Positions 21,630 through 33,278 of a stretch of DNA of 64,000 bases are shown here, in pieces (within the stretch, counting starts at the first letter, position 1; every line of letters begins with the position of its first letter). The position numbers and the translations under genes were made by a program. Under the pieces are notes generated by a model, which was not told the DNA's origin, did no database searches, and worked only from the letters and a program-made list of their open reading frames with translations. The DNA comes from Cryptomeria japonica (taxonomy: Eukaryota > Streptophyta > Pinopsida > Cupressales > Cupressaceae), in the NCBI RefSeq assembly GCF_030272615.1, contig NC_081410.1:121272640-121336639 (forward strand). The letters run 5' to 3'.

Positions 21630-24600
21630 TCACTGCACTAGAGACTCCCTCTCAATTGGAGATTCATTTTCCACAATACCAAGTCTATCCCTGAAGTACA
21701 CAAACTTCACTTTTGCTAGAGGCTTGGTAAGAATATCTGCAACCTGCTCATCAGTGCTGACATACTTCAGCTGTATGGCACCTCTTTGCACCATGTCCCG
21801 AACATAATGAAAATGAGTTTCCACATGTTTTGACCTGTCATGAAACACTGGATTGTTAGACATTTTAATACAACTCTGGTTATCACAGTGAATGACTGTA
21901 GGATCCCATGGCCGACCAAACAGTCCAGCAAGAAGCTTACAAAGCCATACTGCTTCTCTGGAAGCTACACTTGCAGCAATATTCTCAGCTTCAGCAGTGC
22001 TCAATGCCACTGAGGATTGTTTTCTGCAAGCCCAAGAGATCACTGCAGAACCCAAGCTAAAGCAAATACTAGAGGTACTTTTCTTGTCTTTGACGCTTCC
22101 AGCCCAGTCTGCATCAGAATAACCTTCCAAGGTTATTGGAGTGTTAAGTGGATACTTCAGCCCAAAACCAATAGTGCCTCGCAAATATCTTAGGATATGC
22201 TTGGCAGCAACCAGGTGAACATGCTTGGGTAGGCTCATGAACTGGCTGAGAGCATTCACAGCAAAACATATGTCTGGTCTAGTATTGACTAGATACATCA
22301 GAGATCCAATCAACTGTCGGTACTCGGATGGATCTGCAAAATCAGAGTTAGCTGCAGAAATACTCAACTTCTTTAAGTTAGATTCCATAGGAGTAGACAT
22401 TGGCTTACAATCCATCATCCTAAATCTTTTCAGAATGTCAATAGTATACTTTCCTTGACTTAGAAAGATTTCGTTAGATCTTTGCCATACTTCTAAACCT
22501 AGAAAATAATGCATTAGACCTAAATCTTTCATTTCAAATTCAGAAGCTAGATCTTTCTTGCATCCAATAATAAGTTCATTTTTACCAGTAAGAAATAAGT
22601 CATCCACATAAAGAACTAAAATCAACATTTCATCATTTGCAATTTTAAGATAAATGTTAGGGTCAACATCATTTTTACGAAAGCCTAGACTTAACAAATA
22701 CTTATCAATTCTTTCATACCAAGCACGAGGGGCTTGTTTAAGACCATAAAGAGCTTTCTTTAACCTGCACATGTGAGTTAATCTATCCTGGATCTCATAT
22801 CCCTCAGGTTGCTCAATATAGACTTCTTCCTCAATGACACCATTGAGAAAAGCAGTCTTAACATCCATCTGATGTAGTTTCCAACCCTTAGCAGCAGCAA
22901 TAGCAATGATCGTTCTAATGGAGGTATATCTAGCAACAGGGGCAAATGTTTCTTCATAATCTATGCCTTCCTTTTGGGAAAAACCACGTGCTACAAATCT
23001 AGCCTTATATTTTTCAATACTACCATCAACATTATGTTTAATTTTAAACAACCATTTAGAGGAAACAACGGATTTACCTTTGGGTTGGGGCACAAGGTCC
23101 CATACATCATTCTTGATGATTGACTGATATTCTTCATCCATAGCAAGCTTCCAGGCATGATGACTTAAGGCTTCTTCAACATTGCAAGGTTCAGTTTCAA
23201 TGAGATTACACATTAAGGAAACATAGTTGGAAAATACCCGAGGTCTCTTAGATTCACGGAAGGTGCCACTTGGAGCAGCAAATTTTTCTGCTTCTTGAAT
23301 GGTGTTTCTTACCCAAAGTGGCCTCTTTTTGGAGATGATAATGTCACTGGGAATGTCAGTGGGATTCATGGGCTCAGGGAGATTATCATGATCCTCTTGG
23401 GATGGAGGTTCAACTTGCTCCCTCTGAATCTCAGGGTTAGTATCAACATTTGTATTTTGATTAATATTAGATTCATCAATAACACAAGAGCCTTTTGATT
23501 TCTTAAAAGCAATGTCTTCTTCAAATGTAACATCCCTACTTACCTCAATGTACCTTTGACTTGGGATGTAAATCCTGAATGCCTTGGAGGATTCACTGTA
23601 TTCGACAAGCATGCCTTTCTTTCCGGAGGGTTCCAATGTTGATCGCTTTTCTTTAGGTATATGAACATAGACGGGACTTCCAAAGATTCTGAGATGACTG
23701 ATGTCTGGTTTGGAACCTGTGAAAGCTTCTTCCGGGGTCATGTTCTTTAGAGCACGATGAGGACATCTATTCTGTATATATACTGCACTTCTAGAAGCCT
23801 CAGCCCATAGAAAACTCTGAAGGTCTTGATCGTGGATCATAGCCTTTGCAGCCTCCACAATGGTCCTATTCTTTCTTTCAGCGACACCATTTTGTTGAGG
23901 ATTGTATGGAACACAAAACTCCCTCTTAATTCTTGATTCAACGCAAAAATCATGAAAGCTTCCGGAGGTGTACTCACCTCCATTGTCAGATCTTAAACAT
24001 TTAATTCTTTTACCAGAGGAGTTTTTAGATAATGCTTTAAATTCTTTAAATTTACTTAACACTTCATCAGATTCTTTAGATTTCAAGAAGTAGATCCAAG
24101 TTTTCCTAGAGAAGTCATCTATGAAGATTACGTTCTAGGAGATGCCATAGACATAGGACCACATAAATCAGAGTGAACAAGTTCTAGTTTGTCTTTAGCT
24201 CTATTTTCGCTTTTATGAAATGGACTTTTAACATTCTTACCAATAGCACAACCTTTACAAATGTTATCATGAACTTGACTGAGTTTAGGCATACCTTTGA
24301 CTAACCTTTCAAGTGATGGAAGAGCTTGGTAATGTAGATGTCCAAGTCTTCTATGCCATAGCTCATAGGATTCCGGGACCTCATTAATGAGGGCTTGAAT
24401 AGGGTTAGTAGAGAGCTTATAAAGACTATCATATCTATGACCAATTATATGAGCAGATTTGAAACTAGCTTTCTTAGACCAAGCAAGAATTTTTCCTTCA
24501 GAAAATGCAATTTGATAACCTTTATCTTTTAGGGCAGAAATGGAAATTAGATTTCTTTTAATTCCAGGAACAAACAGTATATCACTAAGATGTAATGAAA

Positions 24601-25621
24601 TACCAGAATCTAAATTTAGAGAAGTAGAACCAGAACCTTTACCGAATAACGAGCGTCATCACCAATTACCACGTGAAGATTGGTATCCTTTTCTACAAGA
24701 CCTGAAAGGTGGTCACAGTAACCTGTGATATGTCTAGAGGCACCACTGTCAATCAACCATGTATTGCTATCTGAAGGAATACTGCTAGATAGGGCAGATA
24801 TGAATAGGAAGTCATCATTGTGTTCTGAGACTTCATTTAGGGTTAAACTGACATTCCTTAGCATAGTGACCGAATTTGTCACATCTAAAGCATCGCACAC
24901 GCGAAGTATCTCTTGGTTTCTTCCAAGGGCGTTGGGAACTAAAAGGTCTTGATTCCCTATTTCTTTTAGGATAATGTTGCTTCCAATTACCCTTTTTCTT
25001 GCATTGGGCAGCAAGCATGTGATGCTCATCTACATGAGGGCTCTTGGATTGACCTCTTGTGAAGAGGCGAGACTCTTCTTGGATGCAATCATTTTTAAGA
25101 CGATCAAGATAAGGTAGCTCAGACCGGCCACTTATGGTTTGGATAAATGATTCCCAAGAGAAGGGTAGGCCATTAAGGGCAATCATGACAAGGTCTTTGT
25201 CTTCCATGTTATGACCAATTAAACCTAGCTGATTCTTTAGTTCAGAAATTCTCATGAAGTAGGAAATAACATAATCTTCTTTAGCCATTTTGATATTAAG
25301 TAGTTGTTGTCTTAACGTAATTGCCCTACTAAGATTGTTAACTTCATATGTACCTTGAAGATGGCTGAACATTTCCCTTGCAGTGGTGAATGAGGCAATA
25401 GAGGTGACGAGGTGATCTTTGACTGAATCAATGAGGATCTTCCTGGCCTTGACATCATCCCTTTTGAATTGTTTTAACTCAGCAGCATCCGAGGGCTCAA
25501 TTAACTCTTTTTCTTCTATGAATTGGAGGAGGTCTTCTTCCTCGAGAGCCAACTTGATTCGAACTTTCCATGCAATAAAATTTAGATTCCCATCAAGCCT
25601 ATCTTCAACTTTCAGCCCCAT
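21630..25621 (-). pseudogene. Copia B gag-pol polyprotein, frameshifted
   Basis: Start at the Met of MGLKVEDRLDG (25621). Gag with knuckle CFRCDKFGHYAKEC is followed by a frameshift near 24835; protease DSGASRH lies in the next frame; another shift comes near 24620; a short deletion near 24130 compared with Copia A removes the integrase start. From 24086 to 21630 the frame is open: integrase (SDNGGEY, PYNPQQNGVAERKNR), RT (MDVKTAFLNG, LYVDDLFLTG), RNase H (SDADWAGS, STAEAEN) and LADILTKPL-type tail (QVADILTKPLAKVKF). In RNase H the usual AEAEY reads AEAEN. Confidence 0.93.
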
Positions 25622-25702
25622 TGACCTGATTTGCAAAAACTACAGCAAACTGAAAATAAAGGTGAACTGAATTTTAAATCTGAAGATTGATCTAACCAAT
25701 TA

Positions 25703-25714
25703 GCTCTGATACCA
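25703..25714 (-). other. Primer binding site of Copia B
   Basis: Minus strand TGGTATCAGAGC, complementary to initiator tRNA-Met, directly after the 5' LTR. Confidence 0.92.
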
Positions 25715-26530
25715 TGTTAATTTTAGTACTTTCAGATTGAATAAAACTCAGAAAATTAGATTTAGATTAATTAATTTATTGTTTTCAGACTTTAAGCATA
25801 ATAAAGGAAATGAAATGCTAAAGACAATGCACAGTTACCCTGGGAAAACCTCCTAGGAGGAAAAACCCAGCCAAAGGATCCTCAGATCTGATTTATGATT
25901 TAGAATTCAACAGGACATTACACACTTATCTGGATTTACAGCCACCATGAGGGAGGAATAATTAGGTTACAGTCCTCCTTATCTGATTACAGCCCTTTAA
26001 TGGAGTCTTCAATATTGGATGATGATCTGCTGTCTCTAAGGGAGTTCGCTGCCTTCAATGTAAGGTCTGCTGCTGTTTGATCAAGTTCGCACCCTCCTAT
26101 TTTGGGTCTGCTACAACATGTGAGGTTTGCTGTTTGCTGTTTGAAGTCTAATGCAACCCTTATGAAGTTCGCTGCCACTATATGGAAGATTTTGATATTG
26201 CTGAATGCATAAGTATAAGATTCGCTCTTCACCGAAGATTATTTTGTCAACATGAAACTTGATTGTGCTAATGAGAGGAAAATGTTGTATTTATAGGAGA
26301 CATATAGTTTCCTAATCATGTCGGCCTCCTTTATACTTTAAACCATATTATTTATTGCTTTCCTTTTAATTTACCTTGATAGGGTCGGCCCTATCAAGGA
26401 GGCGTGTTTATTTGAGTGTGGCGTGCAAACCTTAGTGCCGTGTGGTGATGGGCCTAGCCCTATATGAAGGGGGCGGATTCTAATGTTGCCTAAGGCAATA
26501 GGAATCCGTTGGCCCTAATTACAACCAACA
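25715..26530 (-). repeat. 5' LTR of Copia B
   Basis: 816 bp, TGTTGG...TTAACA on the minus strand. Contains the palindromic block at 25840-25870. Related to the solo LTRs at 31141-32004 and 45819-46684. Confidence 0.92.
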
Positions 26531-28205
26531 TCTTGATATGTGGGAAATGATGGGAATGAAGCTTGTGAACAAGGTTAATGAGTGCGGATGGATATGAATT
26601 GAATTTTGGAAGATCCTCTTCATTTTAACCACATTGGAATGGGAAAAACCTTTACTTGTAATCAGGTTTTTAAAACCCGAAATTGGAAAGACAAGCTTTT
26701 TAACAACTTTGAAACTTGAAGTTTTGGCAAAAGTGGATTAAGTCTTTTCAGCCAAAGGAGAAAAATTAACATTTCCATCCTACTTGCAATCGAATTTAAA
26801 AAACCCGAATGCAAGTAAAGAGGTAAAAATGTGAAGGGAAAGACAATGCAATTCTCAAATTGCATTCAAGACTTGGGTAAAAATGGGAACAAGTCTCTCA
26901 AACCCGAATTGAAACAAGAACAAAACAAACAACTATCATGATCAATCAAGGAATTTCAAAACAACAAAAATAAAATAAAGACAAAACTGAAAACAAAACA
27001 TACCTTGCTTGATCAAGATGCCTTCAAAGAAGATGCAACAATCCTTGAAAGGAAGAACACAACTCTTAAAATAGACAACAACCAAACTCCAAAACCCTAG
27101 CCACGTCCAAAGAGAAACAAAATTGCAGCAAAAACGACTTTCAATATGGAGGAAGAATAGGTCAAACCTCATGGAAAACTTGCGTAGGAAGAATAGGAAC
27201 CAAAACGCCTAAGTTCGAACTCCAAATCGTGGCATTCCAACTCCATAACATGGCATTCCAAAAAACGGCTAATGAAGGAAAAAACGCAGTCAAAGAACAA
27301 CGCAATGGCAACCATACAAGCTGCAACATGTTTCTAAAAGCATGAAATCCGCCTTGAATTCAAAACGCCCCCTCATCCCATAGATTCCTCCACCAAAATT
27401 GGTTAGAAGTTGTGGCAAAATCGAACTCTAAAGAGAGGAGCAAGTTGGGTTCTTGAGGAAAAGAAACAAGTTTAAAATGCTTTGTAATAGACATGTAATC
27501 GGGTTTCTAAAATCCCTTTACATGTTTTAATTTGCTCACTTTTTTCATCTCCCAAGCAAATTCGGGTTTGCAAGAACAAAAGACAAGAAGACATGTCAAA
27601 ATAACTTGTAATAGGGAAATAAAATCCCCTTTACAAGTTTTAATGACTTTACTAAAAGACTTGTAATAGGGAAATAAAATCCTTTTTTACAAGTTTAAAA
27701 AGACTAAAACAACCAAAAGGACATAAAACATGTAGGAGGGAAATAAAATCCCTATTAAATCTAAAAATCACTTAAGTAGGAACTTTTAAAGAAACTACAA
27801 GTTCTTTTTAAACTTATAATTTTAAATTGACTTGCAATTTGTCCAAAAAGTTCCTACAATGACTTAAAAGACATAAAAAGCAAGGGGGAAATAAAAAGTA
27901 AGTTACAAGTGACAAGTTTTAAATAAAGTGCACTTGCAATTGTTTTAAAATTTCTCTACAACACTAAAACAAGAGAAAAATAAAACGTGCAATTCAAGGA
28001 AAATTTCCCACTTGCAGTGACTGCTTTGAAACCCGAAATTGCACAAAAGGCTAGGAAAGAAGACCAAACTCACCAAAATTTGGACAATGATGGCAAAGAC
28101 ACCCCCCAATGATTTGACACTAACAAATGTGAGTTTTGCACCTCGTAAAACGTGCCTTGGAGACAAAAATGACACATTTTTGAAAATTAAAAAATGAGGA
28201 CAACA
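26531..28205 (-). repeat. Leader (5') region of K copy 1 with hairpins
   Basis: About 1.7 kb ending TGAGGACAACA. Several imperfect inverted repeats of one type, for example ACATGTAA/TTACATGT (27491-27498 with 27518-27525), ACTTGTAA/TTACAAGT (27604-27611 with 27631-27638) and again (27659-27666 with 27687-27694). Similar in theme, but not closely aligned, to 47513-49281. Confidence 0.65.
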
Positions 28206-29294
28206 GACAAAATTAACTAGAACATATTACATTCTTTGTTCAAATCATTTACCCCACATAATAAGATTTTAGAAGATTTAACATTGCCATTCCATCCTTT
28301 AAAATTAAAACAAAATAAGTTTAAAATTTCCTTAGCATAGAAGCAATCAAATAAGATATGTCTTATGGTTTCTGTCTGTCTACACATTGTACAAATTTCA
28401 GTATCTTGTTGATTAAGCTTATAAGGCAATTTTTGAAGTAATAATAACCATTTGAAACATATTTTCTTAGACTCTAAACTTCTAGACCAAAGCTGTTTAA
28501 ACATGATTTTCCATTGATTCTCACTTAGACACAAGTTCCATGTTATGTTGTGGTAATCTAAAATAGAATTCTTGAAACTTAAAGATCTGTAAACTAGGTT
28601 AGCAGATATCTATTGGATTTTAGTGCCATCACTCTATTCTAGCTGACTGACTTTTACACTCATGAATACAGATTTTAGGTAATTGCAGATTCCTGCATGA
28701 CTCCCTGAGAATGGAGTAGGTTCTCCAATTTGATTGAGGAAGGTCATACTCTCTAGTCAATGAAGCCCAAGATTTTAACCGACCTTCTGCCAACATATTC
28801 TGTAAACACCTAATTCCTTTCAAGGACCAACTTTTGGTAGAACATCCTTGAAGCAAGGCAAGGGGTTTATTCTTATGCTCTAGATTCCACCAAATGGATC
28901 TGTAAGCATGAAGCTTATTATTGTTTTCCGCTAAACCATTATTACTAATATGGCCTTTCACCTGCTCCCAAGCTTTCTAGATACCCTTAAACATAGTGGA
29001 TCCTGTAGGAATAACTGGGAAGTTGCCAATAAGTAGATCATAGAAAGGCAGCAACTTCCAAGATTTTGCTTGTTTGGGGAGAGCAAGCTTAATATCATTT
29101 TGAGTAAGAATGATTTTTCTAGAGCAAAAGTCAGGAGTATTCTTATAAGGGACATTGCAATTGGTATTAGAGGCTTGATCTTGCCAGCCTGTGGATCTAA
29201 AAAGTAGTATATGCAATTGAGCCAATGATTTCAACGAGTCTTGGAAAGAGAAAGGAAAAAAACTAGAGGCATCTAGCAACCAAATCAAAGGCAA
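28206..29294 (-). mobile_element. LINE fragment, thumb and zf-RVT part
   Basis: Minus-strand pieces include a zf-RVT domain at 28534-28217 (CTMCRQTETIRHILFDC with the C-x2-C-x7-H-x4-C spacing) preceded by the thumb-like region WWNLEHKNKPLALLQGCSTK (28961-28629). The copy is 5'-truncated at about 29294, where the Gypsy gag begins, as expected for a LINE inserted by incomplete reverse transcription. Confidence 0.75.
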
Positions 29295-29298
29295 TAAA

Positions 29299-30317
29299 AT
29301 GGGTGATCGTGAGGTAAATTAAGAGAATGAATTGAAGGTTTATATGCAGCGACAAGAACAAATAACACAATTACTTCTCCAAACACTAAAAAATATAAAT
29401 AATACAACCAATGGTCTTAGGCCTAGACAAACCAATGGAAGAGATGTTAATTCAAACCATTCCGAAAATAACAATAGAACTCCATTGAGATCATCACCTA
29501 GAGTAACACAACCTACATTCTTACCTGGAGATGAGTAGTCACAAAAAGAAGAAGAACCAAACAAGGCAGCAAATAACTTTGATGAATGCATAAATGCATA
29601 TTTGAGACTTAATCGAGACCTTAGAAGAAAAATTCCATTTGGAGAATATTATAGTGCAAGATCAAGAAACAACTCAAGAGGATAATGAAGACAACCCAAC
29701 AAAGACTTATGAGATTAAGTAAGACGACTCTCTCCACGTTTGATGGTTCGAGCATGGATCCAAAAACTAGATACCTATCTTTCTCCTATACCTTGATGGA
29801 AGACAAAGCCATGAAGTTTGCCATTTTTCACTTAGAGTGAACAACACATTAATGGTGGCATCATGGGCTAGTTTCATAGTGGCATCTTCTAATTGTAACA
29901 TACACCGACTTCACAAAAAGACTCATCAAAAGGTTTGATAGAAAAAACTTGGGGATGCATTTTAAGGAGTTAACACAACTAAGGCAATGGGGTACAATGG
30001 AAGAATATGTAACAAAATTTGAAAGATCATGGTGCCATATATTATTGAAAACAGACCCAAGTTTTTATTTCTCAAAGGACTCTTTGAATCACTTAGGGTA
30101 TTGGTCTGAGCTTTTGGATCATCATCTCTACAAGATGCTATTTAAAGGGCTTTAAATTTAGAAGACTCCACACCTAAAAACAAGATCTATCCCAAGAATT
30201 TACCATCAGGTCACATAAGCAACCCTTTTACAAGGATAATTGGCAACCGAGGGCATTAGCTCCTTAATCCAACAAGGCTGAAAAAACCAAGAATGAGCTT
30301 AGAAAGAAGAAATTGTG
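29299..30317 (+). pseudogene. Gypsy gag, broken
   Basis: An ATG at 29299 opens MGDREVN, then a stop. Later pieces read QEQITQLLLQTLKNINN (29350 on) and FKELTQLRQWGTMEEYVTKF (29958 on), the latter being the typical retrotransposon gag sentence (LTQL-Q-GTVEEY---FE). Scattered stops throughout. A knuckle-like start (KKLCFNHG) near 30310 is cut by a small insertion. Confidence 0.7.
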
Positions 30318-30585
30318 TTTTAATCACGGTTGTAGGATATGCCACCCGCCTTCCCTCAATACACATACCACCATACTTGAAATGGGTATGGATACTATAT
30401 GGTGCTGATATGGCGTAGATACCATATCGATACGTGATTAAAAAACTCATTGATTTAAGCTGCACCAGATTCGCCATATCCTACCGTATTTGCATCAAAG
30501 TTCTTGAAAAGTAGTCGTACTCGTATCGGTATTCGATATTGTATCCATATTCGTGTCCATGCAATTTTATTTTTAATTGTAGAGA
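30318..30585. repeat. Small insertion in the Gypsy gag, rich in GTATCG-like words
   Basis: About 270 bp of unrelated sequence interrupts the gag reading. It is full of near-repeats of GTATCGGTATTCGATAT type (for example 30407-30445 and 30515-30560). Boundaries are approximate. Possibly a small non-autonomous transposon. Confidence 0.4.
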
Positions 30586-30589
30586 ACAA

Positions 30590-31140
30590 TGGGAGCCGAG
30601 CCATTGGTGTTCCAAGTAGGGCTAAGTATGCCACATAGAAGTAATGATGAATGAAGAATTAGAGGAGGAAGAACTTGAACCTGAAAGAAAGATGAGGAAA
30701 CAAGTTGAAGAAGAGTTTGCAAGTGGTACACTTGCAACACTTTTAGGGCAAGCAAATATCACTCTTTTAGAATTTTTAGTGTTTTAAAAGGTCAAAATGT
30801 GTCTGTCTTAGTTGATAGTAGTGCTACACATAACTTCATTGATGAAGGTCTGGTGATGAGGAAGGCTGAAAACTTTGATGATTTGAAGGTAGTTATGGCT
30901 AATGGCTACCCCTTTTACACAAAGAATTCGACAACTAAACAATATTTCGGGGAGAACCCAATTAAGTGAAGATTTCTGTGGTAAATAAAGGTGATACGGA
31001 TGTGGTTTTGGGCATTCAATGGCTACATTCTTTAAGTAGATACTATCAGGATTTTCAAAAGATGGAACTAGTTTCCAACATAATGACAAGGAAGTAATTC
31101 TATAAGGTTTATCACATGGATCTCCAAGGGTTGTGTCATC
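30590..31140 (+). pseudogene. Gypsy aspartic protease region, broken
   Basis: Contains VSVLVDSSATHNFIDEGL (about 30800-30850), the retropepsin signature VLVDSGATHNFI with Gly changed to Ser beside the catalytic Asp, then VVLGIQWLHSL (about 31000), the conserved end of the domain. Frames shift between. The next block is cut by a solo LTR. Confidence 0.75.
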
Positions 31141-32004
31141 TGTTGTTTATAATTAGGGCCTGGCGGATTCCAATTGCCTTGGGCAACATTGGAATCCGCC
31201 TAAGGGGGCCATCTCCTTCTCCAATATACAGGGCCAAGCCCTATACCTTTCGGCTCTCCAAAAGGTCCCCACGCTACACCTTGATAGTGCCGACCCTATC
31301 CTCTACACAAAAGAAATTAAATAAATTAATTGTCAAATTAAAAGGTTCAAGCCGACTTGATTAGGAGTGTTTGCTCTCCTATAAATAAGGCATATACTTC
31401 TCACAATATCATCTAAGTAGTTTCAAGTAAATGTGAAATACATTCTCAGGTAGCGAACTCCTTTGCAAGCAGCAGGTCACAGCGAACTTCATTCATATGC
31501 AGCAAATTATCAGTTAGGTCACAACGAACTCCATTTATGTGCAGCAGATCTAATTGGTGATCACAGCGAACTTCATTAAGACAGCAAGTTATCATCAAAG
31601 ACAGTGATCTCCATTGAAGGCTCAAGCAAAAGACTGCGAACTAGTTGAAAGGTGCAGTTAACCCTTGTTATGCACAACAAGACAAGTTAGAAGGACTGCA
31701 CATCATGATCACTGCCAACAAACTAGCTGTGTAGTCTTCTATATCATCTTCCTTGTGACTGCAACTTCTATACTCCAGATAAGTGTGTAACTGTCAATTG
31801 AATCTAAAACCATAATCAGATCTGAGGATCTTTTCTGGTTGGGTTTTTCCTCCTAGGAGGTTTTCCCAGGGTAACTTTGTCTTGTCCTTTTTGCATTCAT
31901 TTCTTACTATGCTTAAATCTGAAAAACAATAAATCTAATTAACCTAGTTAGAAACAAATTCTGATTTTCTGAGTTTCATCTAATCTGAAAGTACTAAAAT
32001 AACA
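31141..32004 (+). mobile_element. Solo Copia LTR with target duplication TCATC
   Basis: 864 bp running TGTTGTTTATAATTAGGGCC to GTACTAAAATAACA. TCATC stands on both sides (31136-31140 and 32005-32009). It resembles the LTRs of Copia B and contains the palindromic block near 31840-31869. No internal region is present, so it is a solo LTR left by LTR-LTR recombination, inside the Gypsy element. Confidence 0.92.
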
Positions 32005-32009
32005 TCATC

Positions 32010-33071
32010 CAAAAGGATGGAGAGAGCATTTAGACACGGGCAAGTAGAATGGATGGCACAATATACGATCCTTGACAGATTTTCACCCAAAATATGGAAG
32101 ACTACTTGTATTGATATCCAATCTATCATGGACAAGCATAGGGGAGTTTTTGGCAATATTCCACTTGTTACATCCTGAGAGGGGTTTTGAGCACATCATT
32201 GAACTAGAAGAGGGAGCAAAACCAGCCATTTCCACACGTCACCGCTACCCAAAGAGATATAAGGAAGAAATTGAGAAGACAATTAAGGAATTACTTGAGA
32301 TGGAGCATATACAACCTAGCTCTAGCCCATTTGCTTCTTCCGTAGTATTGGTAAAAAAGATAGATGGTACTATGAGGATGTGTGTGGATTATAGGTCAAT
32401 AAAAAACCTATAAAGAATTTATACCCCATCCCTAGGGTTGATGAATCAATTGATGAACTCCATTGTACAATATACTTGTCTAAGATTGATTTATGTTCCA
32501 AATAGCACCAAATAAGAATGAGTAGAGAGGATGTTCACAAAACTGCTTTTAGGTGTCATTTTGAACATTTTGAATTTCTAGTCTTACTATTTGGACTAAC
32601 TAATGCCCCGACTACATTCTAATCTTTGCATGAACCACATATTTAGTAAATAGTCAGGGAAATTTCTTTTGATCTTAAGGCATGTTGAAGAAGTTTTGGG
32701 GATACTTGAGCAACATTCACTAATTGCCAAAGCATCTAAATGTGAATTTGGAATGAATGAAATCTTGTATTTAGGGCGTAAGGTCAATGCCCAAGGAGTT
32801 AGGGTGGATGAAGAAAAAATCAAAGCAATAGTAGATTGGCCTCAACCTAAGACCTTAACACGTTTAAGGGGATTTTTAGGATTTGAAAGTTATTACAAAA
32901 GTTTTTTCAAAGGATTTTCAAGGCTAACTGCCCCATTGACAAATTTAACTAAGAAAGGTGCTTTTTCATGGAGTGAGGAGGCAAAAAGAGCTTTTGACAA
33001 ACTCAAAGAAATAATGACTTTTTGTTTGGTAGTAGCCATTCCAAATTTCTTTATTCCATTTGAGTTAGAAT
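32010..33071 (+). pseudogene. Gypsy reverse transcriptase, broken
   Basis: Pieces in order: HIIELEEGAKPAISTRHRYP, QPSSSPFASSVVLVKKIDG then MRMCVDYRSIKNL (to 32411), a damaged stretch where the catalytic YIDD box should be, then HVEEVLGILEQHSLIAKASK, FLGFESYYKSFFKGFSRL and FSWSEEAKRAFDKLKEIM. The end of this RT and the start of RNase H are separated by a Copia insertion at 33072. Confidence 0.85.
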
Positions 33072-33278
33072 TAAAACAATGCGAGACATGCAATGGATTT
33101 CAAAGAATTGATTGATTAACAGAATGAGCGAGACGCTCATAAATAATACAAGGATATTTACAAGAATAGCAAGTTTCTAATAAGAAACTGCTGAGAAGAT
33201 CGAAGACGATCTAACTAAAATAGAATATACACTATTGAGCATTAATACTAAAATTAACATTATTTTAATATTCTATTA
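33072..33278 (-). repeat. 3' LTR of Copia C
   Basis: 207 bp, minus strand TAATAGAATATT...TTGTTTTA. Preceded (minus direction) by the purine tract TAAGGGAGGG. Confidence 0.93.

Larger units (their letters stand above)
20657..26530 (-). mobile_element. Copia LTR retrotransposon B
   Basis: Sister of Copia A in coding sequence. The 5' LTR (25715-26530) is complete; the 3' LTR (20657-21155) lacks about 315 bp of its distal part. Over the shared stretch the two LTRs differ at only about eight sites by eye, so the copy is younger than A. Gag and protease regions have frameshifts, but integrase-RT-RNase H is one open stretch of 818 codons. It lies within K copy 1. Confidence 0.9.
19411..28205 (-). 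mobile_element. Unknown element K, copy 1 (internally deleted, contains Copia B)
   Basis: The left end (TGTGCAAAATTG) and right end (TGAGGACAACA) are the same two sequences that bound K copy 2 at 42138-49281, in the same order. The insertion splits a LINE reading frame. Excluding Copia B, only about 1.0 kb of 3' region, up to about 230 bp of unplaced DNA and about 1.7 kb of leader remain; the long open reading frame of copy 2 is absent. No clear target duplication. Orientation is taken from copy 2. Confidence 0.6.
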
